Source: Gyrodactylus bullatarudis (taxonomy: Eukaryota > Platyhelminthes > Monogenea > Gyrodactylidea > Gyrodactylidae). From it: 64,000 nucleotides of DNA. Below, piece after piece: positions 44,311-55,363 of the stretch (position 1 is the first letter of the stretch; each line of letters begins with the position of its first letter). The translations under genes were made by a program, and so were the position numbers. Below the pieces are notes generated by a model that ran no database searches, was not told the DNA's origin, and saw only the letters and a list, made by a program, of their open reading frames with translations. Location of the stretch: contig SSNU01000218.1 of NCBI GenBank assembly GCA_012064415.1, positions 1 through 64,000 of the forward strand, written 5' to 3'.

Positions 44311-44942
44311 CTGCACAACGGATGCATTGTAAATCATGTAAATGCAGAAAATTAAATGTTCTCTGCAATTAAATATTGCATGGCAGCAACAGTTGTAAAA
44401 ATAAATAAACTTTTATCGTCCAAATATATTGAAACCTATATTGGTTGAAATATTCGCTGATTCTGAGATTTCAATTAAATTTTCTTTCAAATGATGTACT
44501 GTACAAAATGTAAAAGTTAATAGGAAAGAAAGTTTTTAATACTTGATTGTTCTTTTCCTAACAATTTAGGGATTTGAATTGACATAATTATTAGGTACTA
44601 TAGAAAATTGCATACATAATCAAATATCTGATAATTTATTTCTTTCCTTAATTCCTTTAAAGAACAGAAATAAAAAAAGACAAGTAGCAGAGTGTCCCTT
44701 TACCCCTGATTTTTTTGGCAAAAATGGACACTACATATACATTGATCTGATTATAAGTATTTTCCTACTAAGATTTATGTTTAATTTTGTAAAGAGATTT
44801 TTCTCTATTAAAGTTAAATCAGAATAAATGTATAATTCAATAAAATTTTCGCTTCATTCCCAAATCGACTTTCAAAACAGTAATACTATTGTTAGATTAT
44901 TTTAGTTTACACTCATACACATTTATTCATAAAATCATTTAG

Positions 44943-47900
44943 ACAAATCCAGAAGTGAGTGCAAATAAAAATTCGTTATATTAGGTTTTATCATTAAGTA
45001 GCAACTGACAGGGTGGTTTTGTAAATAATAACGTATCAATTCACAAAATAAAATATTAAATCATTAGACAGTAAAGGTAGAAACAGCCCTCACAATTAAT
45101 TACTAGATTTAAGCTAGTTGATCTAATATGTATGTATTTGAATATGAATAAGTAGTGATCACTGGCTGAAAAAAATGACATGAAGATAGTAAAATACTCG
45201 ATAATGAGATTATAATCATCTGAATATGCAACATTGGCGACAGAAGCTTTTCTTTTGATTAATATATATGGAAATATCCAGAGTTCTAACTTTTAGTATC
45301 TTAACTTCCCAAAGTAATAATTCTATTGTGATTGAAAAATACTTGAAGAATCAATACTGATAACTATATAGATGTTGCGTCCCATCTGTGTCGAAAGTCC
45401 CATATGTGTTTAAACTCAAACGGGACCTCCCATTTGTGTCGACAATTTTCAGGGGGTGGGGGACACTTTTACCTCTCTGCCCCTTCTCGGGTTTACATGT
45501 ATTTTCTTTTTTTGTTTGTTTTTAAGGTTGGAAATAGAGTATACGGTATATGAAGATGTATCCTCGGCTAAATTAGAGAACGTTTGCCCCTTTCCTTATA
45601 TTTTTATATGGGTAACCAAACGCAAAAGTTTTATTCAAATATTAGTAAGCATATCAAATACTATCTAAAACCACCATTATATGGCGATAACACAACTATA
45701 AATTTTTTTCTCATTAGGTATGTCATCCCTTATTTTGACATCATCCCTTAGAATTTTATCAGCGAATACATCACGAACAAAGTTCCTCCAGTCTACAGCG
45801 GTTTTTTCTGTGATGTCAAGCTGCTGCATCATGTTCTTAGTATTGTATAAACAAAACTCAATACCTAATCTATAATTTAGTTTAAATTTAATACATTTTC
45901 GTGAAAATTTGATTTTGAAGACGATTTTTGAGCAAAATAAGAAAAAAATTTATAGTTGTGTTATAATGGTGGTTTTTAGATAGTATTTGATATGCTTATT
46001 AATATTTGAATAAAAATTTTGCGCTTGGTTACCCATATAAAAATATAAGGAGGAGGTCAAACATTCTCTAATTTAGCCGTATCTTCTTTACAGGTATTCA
46101 AGGGATTTCAAACAGGTCCAGGATCTTGAGTGCTCGAATCCAAGAAATAAAGAGAAATTCAAATTTTTATAACTTTTTCCCTTGAACTTCTTAATTTAAT
46201 GCAACCCCTCATTCGAAAGGATATTTAATTCTGCATCAAATGTGCTTGATTTGATAACTCGATTTATATTTTGATTAGACTGTTTTATTTAATGTAAACA
46301 TTGTATTGAATTCTATTTACCAAAACTATTACTGAGGCATTTTAAACAGCTGATCACATACATTTTTTCGTATGTAAAGTATTATTCTGAGCATCTTGGA
46401 AAATTTTTGTCATTTAGATGTTGAATATCTAAAAAGATTAAATTAAGTGAACTTGAATGAAAAAAAGTTATGCTCTATAACAAGAAGCTTTAAATCCAAA
46501 TAAATCTTCAAATTTTTAGATGCAGAATTAAATATCCTTTCGAATGAGGGGTTGCATTAAATTAAGAAGTTCAAGGGAAAAAGTTATAAAAATTTGAATT
46601 TCTCCTTATTTCTTGGATTCGAGCACTCAAGATGCTGACCCTGTTTGAAATCCCTTGAATACCTGTAAGGAAGATACATTTTCATAAACCGTATACTCTA
46701 TTTCCAACCTTAAAAATAAACAAAAAAAGAAAAAACGTGAAAACCCGAGAAGGGGCAGGGAGATAAGTGTCACCCACCCCCTGAAAATTGGCGACACAAA
46801 TGGGTCGCAACATATATATTTTTCATAGATTACAACAGAATTTTGCAAAATATTTTAATTATTATTGTACACACATAAAAATATTGTTCTTCATTTTTTT
46901 GAAATTATATTTTTTACATGGTAACTATTTTTTCTTGAAATTATTATTACACGGATTTCAGATCTGCTTTCAGAATTTCGCAGCGATTAATATTTTGGCC
47001 GCTATGATTTAATCATATTGATGTATAAAAGCATGAATTAGACAGAATACTTTTATTGGTGGAAGTTTTTGATAATAACTGATTCATTAGTTTTATAAAT
47101 CAAGTTTCATCAATATGATTAAACCAATGAGAATTCAGAAATGAAAATTGATAAAAATTCTGGCTTGGAAAAAGCTCAATAACCTCCAGACGACTTATCC
47201 TACGCTAATAAAAAGGGCACCATTCGAAAGAAAAATGAATTTTACATTGGAATGCATTTAAATATTTCTAATTTTATCAAATCTACACGTCAAAAAAGAA
47301 GAAAAACACTCGAAAAATATGTATTTTTTAAAGGATTTTTCAATTTTTTCTAACTTAACGCGCGTTTTTAAAAGCTTTGCGAGAGTGTTAAATTCACGTA
47401 TTACCCATCAATCAACGCGAAATTTTACGCTCTTTTTAATGAAAATACAATCAATTTCAGATTCCTATGTTTTCATACCAATAATATCAATTAAGTTCAT
47501 TGAGATACTCAAAATTAGCAATTTCTGGTTTTTTGGCCATAGCGGCCAAAATATTAACTGCTGCAAAATTCTGAAAGCAGATCTGAAATCAGCACAAAAT
47601 TTAATTCCAGAAAAGTTAAACCTGATCAAGATCTTATAAAAAAAATTTCTAATCACTACCCGTGTTATTATTTTTTACATGATAACTATTTTATCTGAAA
47701 ATGATGAATGTAAAGCAGTACTTATGAATTTTTCAATAAATTTCATTCAAATTTAACAAGAGATTTGGATGAGTATGTAACATTTTTTTTCTAAAAAATA
47801 TATTTTACTTTCAACAAATTCAATCAATTCGTGTATACTACCATTTTTTCACAGTATTCTTTACATACTATGTTTAAAGTTTCCAAAAATTACTTGAGTA

Positions 47901-48516
47901 AGTATTAAGTAATTTTTTTTATTTCGATGAAAAGTTCAATGTCCTAGTTTGTTGATGCAAATATTCTTCTATTTTCTCAACTAAATTCAGCACTTCTACG
48001 ACAAAGTGAGCCAGATATTTATGTAGTGTTTAATTATATTCAACAATATTGTCTTTCAGAAATTTTAGATCATTCCAGCCTCATATCAATTATGCTTAGC
48101 ATGATGAAATAATATACATTATTCAAAATAACCGTTCAAAATAACTGATCGTCTTTCAGGGTTGATGAAAATATGTAGGTTAAAGCTTAATAATCGCATT
48201 TATTATCTTAATTTTTAAAAATAACTGGTCAGAACAATCGTTTACATTTCAGAAGTAATGAGGATATGTAAGTTAATCCTTGAAAATCATAATCATTATT
48301 CATGGTTTAGAACTCTTCCACCACCATTGGATGGAAAGTGAGATCAAGTTCTTAAGTTATGTTTTAAACAATTTGCAATCAATAATTCGAAATTGTAAGA
48401 AAAAAATATTCCAGAGATACTGTCAGGTGAGTGTTGATAAATCTTAAATAACGTATTTTTGACTTTTATATTTTAATATTAAATACTATGAAATTTCATA
48501 AAACAAGTACTATTAA
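44943..48516 (+). CDS. micro-exon gene 8 (partial model)
   Basis: Candidate exons 44943-44954 (12), 47761-47772 (12), 47880-47897 (18), 48160-48174 (15), 48253-48267 (15), 48415-48426 (12) and 48508-48516 (9); donors mostly GTGAGT/GTAAGT. Phase 2 gives QIQ, DLD, FQKLL, VDEN, SNED and DTV, with sense split codons throughout. 48160 and 48253 look like duplicated exons (GGTTGATGAAAATAT versus AAGTAATGAGGATAT, the same length and position). The Merlin-type element lies in the large second intron. Confidence 0.55.
45140..45372. repeat. dispersed duplicate of 60855-61090
   Basis: About 230 bp matching with roughly three quarters identity by eye, sharing GATTGAAAAATACTTGAA and ATACTC.ATAATGAGATT segments. 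The match ends where the fold-back element begins at 45373; the other copy continues into ATATAGTGTTG, so 60855-61090 may preserve the empty site. Confidence 0.45.
45373..46813. mobile_element. Merlin-type fold-back element with nested inverted repeats
   Basis: Outer arms begin GTTGCGTCCCAT and end ATGGGTCGCAAC (arms about 45373-45565 and 46670-46810). Inside, 45565-45725 is inverted at 45940-46088, and 46088-46240 is inverted at 46500-46670. The whole could fold into a three-way junction. A transposase fragment lies in the first inner loop. The termini and outer arms are visible; the fold is inferred. Confidence 0.7.
45730..45850 (-). pseudogene. Merlin (IS1016-like) transposase fragment
   Basis: Minus strand: KNMMQQLDITEKTAVDWRNFVRD then VFADKI. 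The L.I...T..DW..F.RDV pattern is the helix-turn-helix region before the DDE domain in ISXO2/Merlin transposases. Only about 40 residues survive; the DDE core is gone. Confidence 0.55.
46900..47700. repeat. inverted-repeat element with GGCC palindrome
   Basis: The segment around 46955-47005 (CAGATCTGCTTTCAGAATT ... TTTTGGCCGCTATG) is inverted at 47530-47595. TTTTTTACATGGTAACTATT near 46911 is repeated directly at about 47674. An inner inverted pair ATCATATTGATG/CATCAATATGAT is near 47008 and 47108. A short TTTTGGCCACAATGACCAAAA relative is at 10278. Non-coding; class unknown. Confidence 0.5.
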
Positions 48517-48769
48517 GTGAGTAGAATTCGAATATTTCATGCCTTTTGATAAGAATTTAAGAAATATTTAATGACGAAATATAAACATTTCTTATCAACC
48601 ATTCATTTTCCAAATATGTTTTTTAAGCATTAAAGGACATGTCTTGATTGACAAGTATTGATTAAACTTAAAAATAGGAGAAAAATACATGGGACCGTAT
48701 ACATGTCAGAGTCTGCTTTCCTACAAATTACATGAAACTCCTTCCCCCCTTTTTCAGAATATGCCGGTA

Positions 48770-48860
48770 GATACTTGTAATCCAATACTATTGGTCAATT
48801 AAACCTTTTTTCCGGGGGTAAAAGTGAAGGGTTAAAACCATGCCCAATTTGTCTATTCCT
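48770..48860 (+). promoter_or_regulatory. weak CCAAT/ATTGG module
   Basis: CCAATACTATTGGTCAATTAAACC is followed by a CCGGGGGTAAAAG run. It resembles the upstream half of the promoter modules, but no TATA box is clear. Low confidence. Confidence 0.25.
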
Positions 48861-49009
48861 TTCTGCTTTTTGGAGTTCCTTGTCATTCAAAATTAATAAT
48901 GTTTTCTGCTAACACATTTTTTAACGTGCCTGAAAGTAAATATGAAAGAGCCACAAGAAAGAGCAAGATATATGTCGTTCGATTATTGATAACAAAAAGC
49001 TATCGAGGA

Positions 49010-49920
49010 TGAACAAATTACTCAACTCTTCAAAGCGTGTAGTGAAAATTAAGGCTAGCGCTCCAAATCAAATCAAGGCTGACTTCCGTCAGTTGAAGAA
49101 GGTCCTTGGTTCTAATTTGGCTTTGTCGGTGATTGATGAAGAGTATTTTCTCAACTAAGTTGAATACTTAAATTCTAATCTACATTATAAAAGCAGACAA
49201 ACTTGTTTGTGATGACTAGCTACTTATTATTTTTTTATGAAAGATAAACTAGTAAGAAATTTTTTTAGAACGAACCTTAAAATTTATTTCTTGCGCACTG
49301 TTCACTATGGATTCATGGTCCCACAAGGGAGAAAAGTACTTGGCTATGACTCTTCATTATGTTAATAGGAATTTCGAGATAAAATCTTCCTTCTTTCTTA
49401 GTTTTATTATAGCTCTGAAAAAGCTGAGAATATCAACAAACATGTTGATAAAATTATTCTGCGTTGACTCAACTGAGATACAAAAATTTAGGTTACAGAT
49501 TATTCCGCCAAATCGCCTAACAACACAAAATATAGAGATGAATAGGAGGAATTTATTCCAATCAATGGTGTCATCCCTTCATTTTGTCCAACGGTATGGG
49601 CAATATTGTAATGAAAATAATTTACCTCAAAGATGGAATACTAGGCAAGTTTGCACCAAATAAATCTACGTTGATTTTCATAACTATTTTAGATATCGAA
49701 GAGCCCCCTCTCAGGGAAGGAGATTTCGAAAATCTAAAGCTGATTTCAGTAAGTATCAATTATGTGAGCAAGTTGATTACCAAATTTTCGTCGGACAGCA
49801 ACACGACAATAAACCAGGTCAACAAGTTGATCAACTTATTGAAGAAAGGAATTGATGAACAGAAGTCAACTGCAAATCAATTCTTCAAAGTATTCTGGGA
49901 AATTTTAGCCATCACCTAAA
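49010..49920 (+). pseudogene. hAT transposase relic
   Basis: 49307-49663 begins MDSWSHKGEKYLAMTLHYVNRNFEIKS with one break. The DSW..KG..YLA.TLHYV pattern is the hAT signature around the first catalytic Asp. Upstream, a 49-codon frame (about 49010-49157) ends in LALSVIDEEYFLN, matching the P..VVE.E.F segment just before the hAT core. Downstream, 49584-49919 contains LITKFSSDSNTTINQVNKLINLL, the late hAT segment. Frameshifts separate all three. An end with TATCGA repeats lies at 50090-50270. Confidence 0.65.
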
Positions 49921-50089
49921 CAGAAAATTTCGCTCAGCAATTAAGTAATTAATAACGTTTTGCACAACCATGCGGAGAAGAATTTCTAGATTTTTGGAAA
50001 GTTTTGATTTCCCTCAAGTAAATTTTATACAAAGTAAACCATTGAAAGAGTGTTAAGGGATTGATATAATGGGGGAAGTGTTAATTCTC

Positions 50090-50270
50090 CACTCCAAATA
50101 TCGAGACGTTATCGAATATTTTCAATAGTTTGATCGATATATTGATGCTGCTCGATATGGTATCGAAATAGATATATATCGAAAGAATATTGACCTTCGA
50201 TATTAAACACTATATCGTCATACCGAAAAATATCGAAAATCGATATGGACAGGTCTAGATTGAGCTGTAG
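50090..50270. repeat. hAT-type terminal region with TATCGA subterminal repeats
   Basis: At least eight TATCGA or TCGATA motifs occur in both orientations in 170 bp, ending GATATGGACAGGTCTAGA. Read inward from the end, TAGACCTGTCCATATCG resembles hAT terminal repeats. Together with the transposase relic just upstream this is probably the 3' end of the element. The 5' end was not found. Confidence 0.5.
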
Positions 50271-50551
50271 ATCACAAACAAATTTTTACTCTAAAAAGAA
50301 ACACACCATTGAACTCAGCTTAAAAAACTGTATCTGTCATTTCCATTCTATTACAAAGAATGAGCTTATTTTTGGAATCTATTATAGTGATTGTGAGAAG
50401 ATGAACTAGATGAATCCTCGACATCCAATATTTGTCAAACTGTCAAGATCATTATTAAAACAAGGAATTAAATAATTATTTATTCATTATAATGAACATC
50501 CCCAATGTGATAATCTTGTTTTAATAAATAAAGGAATTTGAAAAAACTTAC

Positions 50552-50584
50552 CTTGCCCCAAAGGACGTGTTGTTATTGAAATGT
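50552..50584 (-). CDS. single minus-strand candidate exon
   Basis: 33 nt between a ...CTTCTCATCAG acceptor and GTAAGTTT donor on the minus strand, open in phase 2 (HFNNNTSFGA). It follows the same grammar but on the opposite strand from all others. Isolated, so confidence is low. Confidence 0.35.
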
Positions 50585-50882
50585 CTGATGAGAAGGATAT
50601 AACAGTGATCATCAAAATATGTAATCATTTTTAAATGCTTATTATTTCGCTTTTAAAGATGAACACGAGAACGATGGTCATCTTTCAAAAAGACAATCAT
50701 TCTAAAGATGTCTAACTTAGCTCATAAAATGTGGGCCTTATATACAAAAACAAATTCAAAATTCTTCATACGGTAGATACTAATAACATTTGACACGGGG
50801 CAAATTCGATCAGAGCTATTAAACTCATTTTGTGTATAATTATAATTCAATAAGTATTTAATTAGATTTTTAACCATTTCAG

Positions 50883-51722
50883 AGATGACACCATCATGTA
50901 AATATCTAATAATTATTCGTATAAAATTTATTTCTCAGTAATATTCCTCCGCCAGTAGAATTTCAGTGAGTTGAAATGATTTTAAATTGGCATTAAAATT
51001 TAATGATTGAAAAAATATTAAATAATCTTCAATTTACAGAGATCCTCCGTGAGAATTTAATAATATAAATAATAAAAAATAATAGGGAGAGATGAAGTCG
51101 AAAGTGGATGCTTTATAATCATCAGCCTCTTACATCCCATAAATTAAACAATACAAAGAAAATTTGATCTGATTGGATCTCTATGATAGGTTTCTAGGGA
51201 GGGGTTCATCTGAAGATTTTCTGATTTCAAGCAAAAAAGTGTAACTCTGATCTAGGCTATCTTAATTGAAAGTTTTTTTCTCAACTGTAGGGAATTCGAT
51301 GGTGAAAAGTAGTTTTCTATTCAGAGAACTATAAATTCTACTTCAAATGGTACCAAATTCAGCAATTTCGGACTTGAAATAAGCAAACTTGCCTATTATT
51401 GAATATTAATGTCTGAAAAATGAACAGGTAGTAAAAACCAAAGTAAGAAAGTTTATTTCAAGATTTCAGCAAATTTCAACTTTAAATAAGGAAGGAAGTT
51501 GCTCGGTTTTCGAAAAAAGTTTGTTGGATTCTACCTAACTACTTGGGAGTAGACTCTTGAATTACTTTTTGTCAATTCCCTTATCTCACATACATTTTTC
51601 TAAATATTAGTTTAATAATAATAATAAACATGTTCGAATAAAAAAAAATATTAGAATCAATGAATATTTTCTTGGAGATTATTACAAAAAATTATGTATA
51701 ATTTCTATTTTAGTAAGCCTGC
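50883..51722 (+). CDS. micro-exon block 9
   Basis: Exons 50883-50897 (15, GTAAAT), 50939-50965 (27, GTGAGT), 51040-51048 (9, GTGAGA) and 51714-51722 (9, GTGAGT), all phase 2 with sense split codons ATT, CAA and CCT. Peptides DDTI, NIPPPVEF, DP and KP: proline-rich at the join. The acceptors are all strong (TTTCTCAG, TTTACAG, TCTATTTTAG). No promoter was identified upstream because the hAT relic lies there. Confidence 0.6.
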
Positions 51723-51739
51723 GTGAGTGGATTAGTTAT

Positions 51740-53015
51740 TTTATTTCGATCAAATATAAAATAATTTTATAAACAACTACGAGTGAAATATGATTTATTT
51801 CAATTAATCAGCTTTAACGGGAAATTTTTATAAGACTATGATTATCTATACCTCTTACAGACGAAAATATACGAAATAAGATACACATGAATTCAAAATG
51901 AGAATATATGCTTGTGTACAAAAGGCATAATGTAATTACCTAGAGTTGTATGTATAATGGTATATTAAATACTTTTAACGCATGTTATGATCAAGAAAAT
52001 TCCAATTCAAAAAATACATTTCGAATTTCAAAATGAGAAAATTAATTTAATTAAAACTTGTCTATTTATCAAAACTAGGACATATATCATATTTTGGGAT
52101 ATCACCTTCTGTTCTTGAGAATTCAAGAATTTCTTCCTTCCTCCTATCAAGGTAATTTTTATATGCTCCAAATTTTTTCTAAAGGATTTATGGAGCCAGC
52201 CTTAGAATTTAAAAATTATCATCTTCAACTCTCATCTAAATTTCCTCTCTCTTTTTAAACTTTAAGAGAACACATTGTGAGAATAGACACAAACAAAAAA
52301 TTTTCTACGTTCTATTCAAGCCCCCTAATTTTCAACCAATCATATTTCAATTAGTATTTGTCATTAAAAATTTAATCTTGTAAGACGTAAATATCACCCC
52401 TTTTTTACTGTATCATTTTGAATCTATGTAGTTCATTTTTTGTACTTAGTTTTCTTCTTATTTTCTTAATTTTTAAAAGTTATAGTAGTTTTTAGGATTT
52501 GAGGATATTTTATGAGAGGATTTGTTCTATTATATGTTATATTTTCTAATTCTTTAACATTATCAGTGAGTGAGCAAAATTATCACATATAAATAGATTT
52601 TCTGTTTTCTCTAGTTTTTATTTTTATAATATTTAATCGTATAACAAGATTCGGTAATTGTTAAGAAAGCTTACATGAAAAATTCTGAATTGGTAGAATG
52701 TTTGTTTGTAACACGTTCCCAGTCTTCCCCTGTCATATATGCGTAAAAGATTTTAATGAAAACATGGTTTGTATATATATAAACAATAGTATTAGAAATT
52801 ACTTAATATCTTAAATGTTACTTGAAATCTTATTTAGTATGAATGGTATAACAATTATATTTTTCAATTCATATTGATAAATCAGCGCTTATTAATATTT
52901 TGTACTTCGCAGAATATCAATAGATGTTCATAAATATTTGACCTATAAAAATCATAAGATTAACTCATAAATAACTACAGTGATTTGAGATAAATTAAAT
53001 TTTTACGGAGTTTTT
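51740..53015. other. intron-like AT-rich DNA
   Basis: No recognised element. A TATCAG|TGA|GTGAGC at 52561-52570 would be a 3-nt exon if real. A CCAACCAATCATATT near 52330 is a lone CCAAT pair without a downstream TATA box. Confidence 0.4.
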
Positions 53016-53024
53016 ATTTTATGC

Positions 53025-53191
53025 CCCCCCCCCAAAATTCCAACCAATCAGTGTTGAGCCCATCAGGAATAAGCAGTTTATCACCTCATTCTCACTTCTA
53101 GGAAAAAATATAATACTCACATTCACACAATATCGGTAACTTCTCTTCTCAACTCTTCTCACTTTACGGGACTTTTACCTGTAATAAAAAT
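53025..53191 (+). promoter_or_regulatory. class A promoter and first exon, micro-exon gene 10
   Basis: C-rich run, CCAATCAGTG, a TATAATACTC box near 53109, CACATTCACACAA, then CTTTACGGGACTTTTACCTG and AAAAAT before GTAAGT at 53192. The first exon would end in AT, so an initiation codon could be completed by a following exon starting with G. Exon 53464-53472 (9 nt, GTGAGT) follows but starts with A, so an intermediate exon may be missing. Confidence 0.5.
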
Positions 53192-53791
53192 GTAAGTAAT
53201 TTCTAATACTATTGCATACTGATTGTGTGTTCATTAAAGTGTATTATATATAACGCATATATAACAGGGGTAAGACTCGGAAAGTGTTACAGAAATAATT
53301 ATTTCTACCAACTCGCAATTTGTCGAACTTGAAAAATAAATTGGGGAATAATAATTAATGTAAGCTTTCTTGGCCATTATTCAGAAATCTATATTCAATT
53401 TTTTTCAAATCTATTGTTTCTTCATAATTGAATTAAACGTATTGAAAATTTTATCAAATCTAGACGGCCCGTGTGAGTAATATTTCATGAATATATAACA
53501 GACCAATATATTACATCAGATCTCATAAACCTAAAGAAGAAACTAGGAACTATCAACTAACATTGCGCTATTTCTAAAAATGAGCTCAAAATTTATTAAA
53601 AAGCACAAATTAAATGCATGTCTATGAAAGAAATACTAAAATAAAAATTGTTTGGTTGCTGTTTTGAACTGATATACGAATATAACTGAACTGAGTAAGA
53701 CGGAACTTAACAAGAAAACATGTTAATTATTTCAAAAACCGAAATCATTCAAACAAAATAACTTGTCATCCTTATTTTGGTATTTAGTACT

Positions 53792-54289
53792 TTAAACCTT
53801 TCGGCACCAAATCAAACCATCACTACCCGCCGAACTTTGGGTTTGGCTTCCTAACCCTCGAACCTCTTCTGAGGGGAACTGCTGGTAGGACCGAAGCTCG
53901 ATCAGGTGGCGATCTTCCATAGCTGAAATGATTTCCTCTATTGCATGTTGTTCATCGACTTCCAGCTCACTTTGAATTATGTCTTCAGGTGATTCCCTAT
54001 CATGAAGCACATCAGTCGGTAACTCTGTTGGCGGTATTACATACACATCCGCTTCATGTATTAAGCGCCCCTCTTCATTCCTATAGGTGGAGTCCGAATT
54101 GGGTACAATATCCTCTGGTGTCGGTATTTTCCCTTCTCTACGCACCAGCGTGAGCTCTTCCGAATTCACCGACCTGCCACTGGCTGTAGTCTTACGCCCG
54201 AAGAACACGTCCGCTGGAATGGAGCCCTGAGCACAAGGTTTGAAATTCCAGTTTTTCATAAAGGTTTTGCCGAGTTCTCTTAAGGTCAA
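53792..54289 (-). pseudogene. gypsy pol C-terminal tail
   Basis: 165 residues on minus: LRELGKTFMKNWNFKPCAQGS and PADVFFGRKTTASGR, the region after the integrase core in gypsy pol, then a long acidic Glu/Pro-rich tail (VIPPTELP, SEEVRGLG). It ends 30 bases before the direct repeat. Unbroken, but separated from the core by frame changes. Confidence 0.6.
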
Positions 54290-54560
54290 ATCAGAATTTC
54301 TTTCAGCAAATTCTTGAAAATTTTCACAGCCATCTCAGCTCTGCCATTTGACTCATGGTGACCTGGAGGAGTATAAATCCAACTGATTTTGTTATTGGCC
54401 GCAAAACTACGAACTTTTAATGCATAACGATGTCTAACTGACTATGTCCTTGTCCATATTCGGCCACCAGAACAATTCCTTACTCCATTCTTTAAATTTT
54501 TTTTATTCCCGGATGTTTGTCATGCAGAATCTCCAAGGCTTTGTTCCTTAGCTTATTTGG
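54290..54560 (-). pseudogene. gypsy integrase remnant with core deletion
   Basis: In shifting frames the minus strand gives LEILHDKHPGI and WSKELFWWPNMDKDIV (the HHCC zinc-binding region), then directly ISWIYTPPGHHESNGRAEMAVKIFKNLLKE, the end of the rve core with its catalytic Glu. The CPxC part and both catalytic Asp residues are missing, implying an internal deletion of several hundred bases. Confidence 0.7.
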
Positions 54561-54566
54561 CACAAC

Positions 54567-55363
54567 TTACTGCGACCCTTTAAGAAGCACTCCATCTGAG
54601 ATCATCAACAGCTCTTTGACACTGGAAAACGGAAGCAGATTCCTAGGAATTACCTTTGGCCAGCCATTTTTTACAAACTTTTTTAACTTCTCTAACTGCT
54701 CATCTTTCAACTCCTTTACCGCATCCAGCACTGGACTAGCTTCACTACGACATATATGGTAAATCACCTGACAAAAACAGTCCAGCTTATTCTCTTCCTG
54801 CACGATTGTTAAACGAGAGTACAGGTCAGGAAGCACATTATCGACTCCTTTGATGAACTGGATTTCAAAGTTATATTCCTGTAACAATGCCCTCCACCTG
54901 GCCAACCTCTGATTCACTGTTTCTGTACATTGTTTGAGAAAATAAAGGTAAGTGGTCTGTTATCCGACCTGAGTGTGAACTTTCTTGACCTCAGATATCT
55001 GTGGAACTTCGTGACCCCAAAAACTAACGCCAGTGCCTCCTTGTCTGTTACTGAATAATTCAATTCGTGAGGATTCAGCTTACGACTGACCACATCCACC
55101 ACTTCACTGTTTGAATGGAACAAAACTGCTGAGATGCCCGTAGCCGAAGCATCTGCAGCCACAAAGACCTCTCTATTCATTTGATAAGGCACTATGATAC
55201 CTTTTGATATCTTCTCGATGAGGTTTTGTAAACATTCCGTGTCCTCCTCAGTCCAGAACCACTCAGATTTAGCTTTGACTCTGTCATACAGTGAAGCCGT
55301 TTGTGAACCAAAATCCTTGCAGAATATATCATATTCACGTAAAACTGCGAGATAGCTAAGCAA
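54567..55363 (-). pseudogene. gypsy RNase H and connection
   Basis: Frames 54914-55363 and 54567-54917: FVAADASATGISAVLFH, VVSRKLNPHELNYSVTDKEALAL and LRSDNRPLTFIF give the RNase H domain with Asp and Glu residues. After a break, LARWRALLQEYNFEIQFIKGVDN and DLYSR are its end, followed by the linker to integrase. Confidence 0.8.

Noticed and set aside
50580..50600. hammerhead-like TCTGATGAGAAGG
   Set aside because: No GAAA box or paired stems follow.
53225..53275. possible exon ending at GTAAGA (53270)
   Set aside because: Nearest acceptor leaves 2 nt; the next one gives a 30-nt segment with a phase-2 stop.
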